From Opitutales bacterium (GTDB lineage: Bacteria; Verrucomicrobiota; Verrucomicrobiia; Opitutales; T3Sed10-336): a stretch of DNA of 11,466 nt. Shown here in pieces: positions 7,459 to 11,466 of this stretch (the stretch's first letter is position 1; each line of letters begins with the position of its first letter). The notes beneath the pieces are model-generated. The model searched no databases and had not been told where the DNA came from. It saw only the letters and a list, made by a program, of their open reading frames with translations. A program made the position numbers and the translations under genes. The stretch spans positions 1 through 11,466 of the forward strand of contig SLOW01000047.1 of assembly GCA_007132315.1 (NCBI GenBank), given 5' to 3'.

Positions 7459-8181
7459 TCAGCGCACCCGCGAGCGCCGGCGTTGCCGCAGCACCACGGC
7501 GGCGCCCAGGATGAGTACACCTCCGAGCGCATAAACGGAGGGCTCGGGAACCGGGGTGATGGGGTTGCCGCTCAGCGTGACCGGGTTCCCTAAAACCTGT
7601 TGCCGGTCCTCCCCGTTTTCCCCGAGGTTGCGGAAGTTCATACTGAGGATGGAACCGTTGCTGTTGCCGAAGAACGCGATGTCCGAAAAATCGTCCCCCT
7701 GCTCCAGCACGCTGGTGAAATTGAAGTCGAACGTCGCGATGCCTCCCGGCGCGATCCCGGGCTGACGGCCTCGGTCGTTGAAGTCGAGCCCCGTGTAGGC
7801 GAAAATATCCGTGTTGAAGGTGTGTCCTCTCAACGAATTGGTTTCCGCCTGATATTCGGCATGATTGTGGGCCAGCTTGAAGGTGGGAATATGATCCGGG
7901 TTGTTGAGGTTCCTGTTCTGGCTGCTCGTATAAGGCGTGTCGAAGCCGAATCCCATCAAATATCCGGTTTGCGAGGTGTTTTCAATGACGATTCGGAGCC
8001 ATTGGCTGTTCGTGTCGAATTGAAATTGCCCGTTGATTGTCGCGGTCGCGCCGTCGGAGAGTAGGACGTCATCGCTGACAAAGTCGGCGTAGCTCGAGGC
8101 GCTCGAAAACTGCCCGTGGGCGGTGGCTGTGATCAATGTCGCGAAGCCGACCAGGAGCGAAGTAGTGAAAGATGTTTTCAT
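7459..8181 (-). CDS. PEP-CTERM sorting-domain protein (exosortase substrate)
   Basis: This is a 240-residue exported protein. Residues 1-23 form a signal peptide (MKTSFTTSLLVGFATLITATAHG). The C-terminal tripartite sorting signal is VPEPS at 211-215, a hydrophobic helix at about 217-231 (YALGGVLILGAAVVL) and a basic tail RQRRRSRVR. Such proteins are cut and anchored or released by exosortase at the cell envelope, often linked to exopolysaccharide and biofilm. The middle is Asn-, Phe- and Gly-rich and probably beta-sandwich-like (WLRIVIENTSQTGYLMGFGF, IAPGGIATFDFNFTS), with no catalytic motif visible. I chose the ATG at 8181 because the signal peptide begins there; the frame is open upstream to 8352, but that part is Pro/Arg-rich and lacks family character. 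There is no Shine-Dalgarno, and the sequence before the start is AT-rich. The gene is visibly poorer in G+C than its neighbours. No exosortase is in the window. Confidence 0.9.
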   Translation of the reverse strand: MKTSFTTSLLVGFATLITATAHGQFSSASSYADFVSDDVLLSDGATATINGQFQFDTNSQWLRIVIENTSQTGYLMGFGFDTPYTSSQNRNLNNPDHIPTFKLAHNHAEYQAETNSLRGHTFNTDIFAYTGLDFNDRGRQPGIAPGGIATFDFNFTSVLEQGDDFSDIAFFGNSNGSILSMNFRNLGENGEDRQQVLGNPVTLSGNPITPVPEPSVYALGGVLILGAAVVLRQRRRSRVR

Positions 8182-8207
8182 GATATTATATGAATTGAAT
8201 GTGACGT

Positions 8208-8216
8208 AGTGTAGCA
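8208..8216 (-). promoter_or_regulatory. Possible extended -10 promoter of the PEP-CTERM gene
   Basis: Read on the minus strand, TGC-TACACT (8216-8208) resembles an extended -10 element and would place transcription start near 8201, giving a leader of about 20 bases before the ATG at 8181. There is no clear -35. A closer TATAAT (8190-8185) sits only three bases before the ATG, too near to serve this start unless translation begins further in. Confidence 0.25.
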
Positions 8217-8392
8217 CGCCGATCGCTTTCCCTGCCATCAGGAGTATTACTATTCTGGCATAGGGAAAACCCCGGGGCCTGATGCGGTTATTTTCTGTCT
8301 TTTCATGATGCTCGCAGCTGCTGAATGGAAAGGTCCAGGGGGGCACGGTCAATAATGTTTACAATTTTCCGCTGGCGGGCGAGGCTGCTGTC

Positions 8393-8764
8393 ATGGGTTA
8401 CCGACTACTGGCGGACGCGGTGCTGGCAGTGCATTTTCTGTTCATCGTGTTTGTGATCTTCGGCGGGCTCCTCGCGATCCGGTGGCCGCGGGCGGCCTGG
8501 ATTCACTTGCCCTGTCTTGCCTGGGGGGCCGCGATCGTGACCAAAGGTTGGGTCTGTCCGTTGACGCCTTTGGAGGTGCGCCTGCGGCGGCTTGCCGGGG
8601 AGGCCGGTTACGAGGATTCGTTTATCGAGCATTACATTCTCGGGCTGGTTTACCCGGGCGGATTGACGGCGGGCGTGCAGGCTTTTCTCGGAGGCCTGCT
8701 CGTCGCGTTCAACCTGGTGGTGTACGGGGTGGTTTGGTGGGCGTGGAGGGGTTGTCGCCGCTGA
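8393..8764 (+). CDS. DUF2784 family small membrane protein
   Basis: The 123-residue integral membrane protein matches DUF2784. Conserved features visible are an N-terminal helix with His14 (LADAVLAVHFLFIVFVIFGGLLA), 'RWPRAAWIHLPCLAWGA', the signature GWVCPLTPLEVRLRR at 52-66, and 'AGYEDSFIEHYILGLVYPGGL' at 71-91. Hydrophobic segments lie at about 5-28, 35-50 and 94-117, so probably three membrane helices. The family has no established biochemical function that I can name. The ATG at 8393 starts right at the first helix and has no clear ribosome site. The next gene starts 17 bp after the stop on the same strand, suggesting a two-gene operon of membrane proteins. TACAAT at 8360-8365 is a possible -10 element but has no matching -35. 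Confidence 0.9.
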   Translation: MGYRLLADAVLAVHFLFIVFVIFGGLLAIRWPRAAWIHLPCLAWGAAIVTKGWVCPLTPLEVRLRRLAGEAGYEDSFIEHYILGLVYPGGLTAGVQAFLGGLLVAFNLVVYGVVWWAWRGCRR

Positions 8765-8781
8765 ACCTGCGGAAGGGAGCC

Positions 8782-9267
8782 ATGTACGAGACCGCTGTTC
8801 TCATTCTCGTGGTCGCGATTTTCGCGTTCGGCGTGGCCGGGTGTTTCTTGCCGGTCGTTCCGGGAAACGTGGTCGTCTGGCTCGGGGTGATGACGCACAA
8901 GCTGGTGCTGGGAGACGCGTCGGTAGCGTGGGGGTTTGTGGCGTTGGCCACCGCGGCGACGCTGCTCGCGCTGGTCCTCGACGGGTTGTGTTCGTACTGG
9001 GGCGCGCGCCGGTTCGGATCGAGCTGGCAGGGCGCCGTCGGGGCGGTGGCCGGGGCGGTCTTGGGTCTGGCTTTCCTCGGCATTCCCGGGTTGATTGTCG
9101 GCCCCGTGCTCGGCGCGGTCGCGGTGGAAATGGTGAAGGGCCGGGATTGGCGCCGGGCGCGACGGGCCGGCGTGGGAACCCTCGTCGGCGGATTGGTGGC
9201 GTTTGTGTTCAAAGTCACCATCGCCCTGGGCGTGGCGGGGGGATTCTTCCTGGCCCTGCCGGATTGA
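8782..9267 (+). CDS. DUF456 family membrane protein
   Basis: This 161-residue, Gly/Ala/Val-rich integral membrane protein fits DUF456 in length and pattern. The first helix is followed by the conserved loop FLPVVPGN at 22-29, a middle helix (about 48-66), the cytoplasmic GARRFGSS at 74-81, the glycine-rich repeat-like helices AGAVLGLAFLGIPGLIVGP at 90-108 and GAVAVEM, and a last helix at about 131-158. Such Gly-rich paired helices resemble small glycine-zipper membrane proteins. No function is established for the family. The ATG at 8782 has a strong ribosome site (GGAAGGGAG at 8771-8779), which fixes the start although the frame is open further upstream through the DUF2784 gene. It follows that gene by 17 bp and converges with the ATPase gene after 19 bp. 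Confidence 0.9.
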   Translation: MYETAVLILVVAIFAFGVAGCFLPVVPGNVVVWLGVMTHKLVLGDASVAWGFVALATAATLLALVLDGLCSYWGARRFGSSWQGAVGAVAGAVLGLAFLGIPGLIVGPVLGAVAVEMVKGRDWRRARRAGVGTLVGGLVAFVFKVTIALGVAGGFFLALPD

Positions 9268-9286
9268 CCGGAGCTTCGGTCGCGCC

Positions 9287-10594
9287 TCAGCGGTTGGGAC
9301 GGGCGAAGCCGTAACCGCCAATCCGCCTCAGTTCGGCGAGGGTGGTTTCGCCCGCTTCGACCTTGTTTATGCCGTCCGCCAGCATCGACGCCACGCCGTT
9401 CTCGCGTAGGTGCCGGCGCAGTTCGGCTTCGTAGGTGTGTCCGACGATGCGGTCGTAGGACGGGCGTTCGAGGCGCCAGATCTCGAACAGGCCGATCCGG
9501 CCGCGGTAGCCGGTGCGGCGACAATCCTCACAACCGGTCGCTTGCCAGCATGTTGACGGCACCTCCAGCTGCAATGATTCCAGCCAGGCCTTTTCCTCGT
9601 CGGTCGCCGAGCTCTTCTTGCGGCAGTTCGGACAGAGGCGGCGGACCAACCGCTGGGAGATCACCAGTTCGAGGGCGGTCGCGATTTCGTGGTCCTCGAT
9701 GCCGTAGTTGCGGAGCGCCGTGATGGCACCGGCGGCATCGCGGGAATGCAGGGTGCTCAGGACCACCTTTCCAGTCGCGGAAGCGTCCTGGGCGGCGGCC
9801 GCCGACGCCGGGTCGCGGATTTCGCCGACCATGAGAAAGTCCGGATCGAGGCGCAACATCGTTTTGACGCCCTCGGCGAAGGTCAGGTCGCGGGTTTCGT
9901 TGATTTGCATTTGGGTGACGCCTTCCACCTGGTATTCAATGGGATCCTCGATGGTGACCACGCTGAGATCGCGCCGGCGCAACTCGTGCAGCAGGGAGTA
10001 CAGGGTGGTCGTTTTGCCGCTGCCTGTGGCCCCCACGACGAGGAACATCCCGCTCACCTGGGACAACCAGTCTTTGATCGTGCCGCGTTGTTCGTCCGAA
10101 AACCCCAGTTCGGTCAGCTTCAATCGCATCCGTTCCAGGTCGAGAATTCGAATCGCGGTCTTTTCGCCCTGCGACGTCGGAGCCGAGACCACCCGGATAT
10201 CGACCGCGCGTTCGTGGATCCCGTATCGGGCGCTGCCGTTGGCCGGTTTGATCAGGGGGATGGGGTCGATGCCGGCCAGATTCTTGAAGTACCCCTGCAG
10301 CGGATCGCCCCACTCGCCCGGCAGCAGGGCGGCGTCGTGCAACACCCCGTCCACCCGCAGACGCAGACACATGGAACCGTTTTCCGGTTCCAGGTGCACG
10401 TCGGTGGCCCGGGACTCCGCGGCGTCCTTCATGAGGGCGGCGGCGAGGCCCTCCACCCCGTTCCTCCCCCCGCGAGCGGTCGCGCTATCGGTTTGGTCCA
10501 GAAAGGCCTGCACGTTGCCGGCGAACTGGAATTTGAGGTCCCGGAAGCGGGAATTGGGTGCGGATGATTTTTCGCTGTCTTCTTTGACGGTCAT
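9287..10594 (-). CDS. GspE/PilB-family secretion or type IV pilus assembly ATPase, short form
   Basis: The product is a cytoplasmic hexameric ATPase that powers pilin or pseudopilin polymerisation in type II secretion or type IV pili. Motifs are all present: SRATDVHLEPE at 61-71 (start of the N2 domain), Walker A GATGSGKTTTLYSLL at 188-202, Asp box TIEDPIEYQ at 214-222, Walker B MVGEIRDPASAAAAQDASATG at 255-275 and His box STLHSRDA at 280-287. The zinc-binding tetracysteine of GspE/PilB is also there: C321, C324, C355 and C358, then GYRGRIGLFE. At 435 residues it lacks the N-terminal MshEN/N1 domain (usually bringing PilB/GspE to about 550-570); only about 45 ordinary-looking residues precede the N2 domain. 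The four cysteines argue against a PilT retraction ATPase. No other secretion or pilus gene is in the window, so the machine it serves is unknown. ATG 10594 has a weak AGGAAA upstream. Confidence 0.93.
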   Translation of the reverse strand: MTVKEDSEKSSAPNSRFRDLKFQFAGNVQAFLDQTDSATARGGRNGVEGLAAALMKDAAESRATDVHLEPENGSMCLRLRVDGVLHDAALLPGEWGDPLQGYFKNLAGIDPIPLIKPANGSARYGIHERAVDIRVVSAPTSQGEKTAIRILDLERMRLKLTELGFSDEQRGTIKDWLSQVSGMFLVVGATGSGKTTTLYSLLHELRRRDLSVVTIEDPIEYQVEGVTQMQINETRDLTFAEGVKTMLRLDPDFLMVGEIRDPASAAAAQDASATGKVVLSTLHSRDAAGAITALRNYGIEDHEIATALELVISQRLVRRLCPNCRKKSSATDEEKAWLESLQLEVPSTCWQATGCEDCRRTGYRGRIGLFEIWRLERPSYDRIVGHTYEAELRRHLRENGVASMLADGINKVEAGETTLAELRRIGGYGFARPNR

Positions 10595-10661
10595 GGCTGC
10601 GTTTCCTGTCCCGTGCGGCTGTTCCGTGTTCCGGGAAATGCGAAACGTACCTTATTTAACG

Positions 10662-10711
10662 TCCGGCAAAGATAAAGGCCAAGCCTGAATTTTGCCTTTA
10701 CCGGCACCGGA
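10662..10711. repeat. Symmetric two-step inverted repeat in the ATPase/thioredoxin divergent spacer
   Basis: Arms are TCCGG (10662-10666) and TAAAGGC (10673-10679), paired with GCCTTTA (10694-10700) and CCGGA (10707-10711). The internal loops are exactly 6 bases on each side and the central loop is 14 bases. A smaller alternative hairpin AGGC-CAA-GCCT (10676-10686) would compete with it. On the plus strand it is followed by a T-rich run (TTTTGTTTAGGTTTTT) and ends about 20 bases before the thioredoxin-like ATG. It could be a regulator-binding palindrome, a leader hairpin or an attenuator. Confidence 0.55.
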
Positions 10712-10731
10712 TTTTGTTTAGGTTTTTCGGT

Positions 10732-11334
10732 ATGAAAGCCGACGAAGAAAAGCAGTTTTCCACCCTGCGCATCGGGGATCATGCGCCGGAGTTTTCCCTT
10801 CCGGCGACCGACGGGAAAAACTACCGCCTTTCCGATTTCGACGAAAGTGCCGTGTTGGTGATATTCTTTACCTGCAATCACTGCCCCTATGTCGTCAACT
10901 CCGACGAGATCACGCGCAACACCGCCGACGAGTTCGCTCCCAAGGGCGTCCGGTTCGTCGGTATCAACGCCAACAGCGTGAACACCTACGCGGAAGATTC
11001 CTTCGAACACATGGTGGAGCGGATGAAGCGCCATCAGTTTCCGTGGATGTATCTTCACGACGAGTCGCAGGAAGTCGCGTGGGAATACGGGGCGCTGCGC
11101 ACGCCGCATTTTTTCGTTTTCGACGAAAACCGGAAGCTCGTTTACACCGGCCGGGGGATCGACAATCCGCGGGAACCGGCCAAGATGACGGTCAACGACC
11201 TGGAGAACGCGCTGCGCGAGCACCTGGAAGGAAAACCGATCTCGCGTCCCATGACCAATCCCATCGGTTGCAACGTGAAATGGGACGGAAAAGACGCGCA
11301 CTGGATGCCGGCCGACGCCTGCGATCTGGTTTAG
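10732..11334 (+). CDS. Thioredoxin-fold redoxin (AhpC/TSA-like, CxxC) protein
   Basis: The 200-residue product has the peroxiredoxin/thioredoxin fold of the cytoplasmic 'thioredoxin family protein' group (PRX-like). IGDHAPEFSLPATDGKNYRL at 14-33 is the usual AhpC/TSA opening, followed by VLVIFFTCNHCPYV with the redox pair C48-x-x-C51, GVRFVGINANSVNTY, and RTPHFFVFDENRKLVYTGRG, whose cis-Pro lies in 'TPHFF'. The C-terminal tail ends in PMTNPIGCNVKWDGKD and has a further Cys in GCNVKW, common in this subgroup. It probably acts as a disulfide reductase or thiol peroxidase in oxidative-stress defence; the substrate is not known. No signal peptide is seen. ATG 10732 begins just before the conserved region; the frame opens six codons earlier at a TTG (10714), a less likely start. 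It is divergent from the ATPase gene across a spacer containing a symmetric inverted repeat. Confidence 0.92.
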   Translation: MKADEEKQFSTLRIGDHAPEFSLPATDGKNYRLSDFDESAVLVIFFTCNHCPYVVNSDEITRNTADEFAPKGVRFVGINANSVNTYAEDSFEHMVERMKRHQFPWMYLHDESQEVAWEYGALRTPHFFVFDENRKLVYTGRGIDNPREPAKMTVNDLENALREHLEGKPISRPMTNPIGCNVKWDGKDAHWMPADACDLV

Positions 11335-11466
11335 GACGGCCCGTTTCCGAATGTCCCCGACGGGATTTCTCCGGGATTCACAATCTGACAAGCAAATGAA
11401 GCGCGGGGACGCAACCGCAACGGCTCCTCTCCAGTGAGCCGCTTCCGAAAGACTTCCATGGATAAA

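Noticed and set aside
9689..10688. Long plus-strand open frames opposite the secretion ATPase
   Set aside because: The minus-strand frame carries Walker A, Walker B, His-box and tetracysteine motifs; the opposite frames carry nothing recognisable.
10591..11391. 266-codon minus-strand open frame over the thioredoxin-like gene
   Set aside because: It is antisense to a gene with clear thioredoxin-fold motifs and shows no recognisable domain.
11458..11466. ATG GAT AAA at the right edge as the start of a next gene
   Set aside because: Only three codons are visible and no ribosome site precedes it, so it cannot be supported.

Overview
The window is GC-rich bacterial chromosome and is densely packed with ordinary genes. 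The mix of genes suggests the PVC group, most likely Verrucomicrobiota (an Opitutae-like lineage). It holds a flotillin FloA, a DUF3127 protein, a fused bacterial 5-oxoprolinase and a PEP-CTERM exosortase substrate, and several genes have weak or absent Shine-Dalgarno sequences. This placement is inferred from gene families; no rRNA or other decisive marker is present. I see no tRNA, rRNA, CRISPR array, insertion sequence, prophage or attachment site.

Left part (1-2900), plus strand: floA, encoding a membrane-microdomain scaffold, is followed 49 bp later by a gene for an unrecognised membrane-anchored, charged protein, probably in the same operon. Next is a small DUF3127 protein whose last residues (EDEIPF) copy the protein-recruiting tip of single-stranded-DNA-binding protein. 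Facing it on the minus strand is the start of a secreted or lipoprotein YCF48/BNR-type beta-propeller gene, broken by a one-base frameshift and cut short.

Middle part (2901-7377), plus strand: a large fused 5-oxoprolinase (HyuA plus HyuB) is followed four bases later by pcm, protein-L-isoaspartate O-methyltransferase. The two look co-transcribed. Both deal with spontaneous damage products of amino acids or proteins: 5-oxoproline from glutamine/glutamate cyclisation, and isoaspartate from Asn/Asp.

Right part (7378-11466): a PEP-CTERM surface protein on the minus strand is divergent from a two-gene plus-strand operon of small membrane proteins (DUF2784, DUF456). A GspE/PilB-like secretion or pilus ATPase lies on the minus strand, lacks the usual N-terminal domain, and is divergent from a thioredoxin-fold (AhpC/TSA-like, CNHC) protein. 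The divergent spacer in front of the thioredoxin gene holds an exactly symmetric two-step inverted repeat of 50 bp.

I found no convincing new multi-gene system. The best leads are the SSB-like tail on the DUF3127 protein, the conserved-looking floA partner, the symmetric palindrome before the thioredoxin gene, the oxoprolinase-pcm pairing, and the frameshifted propeller gene.
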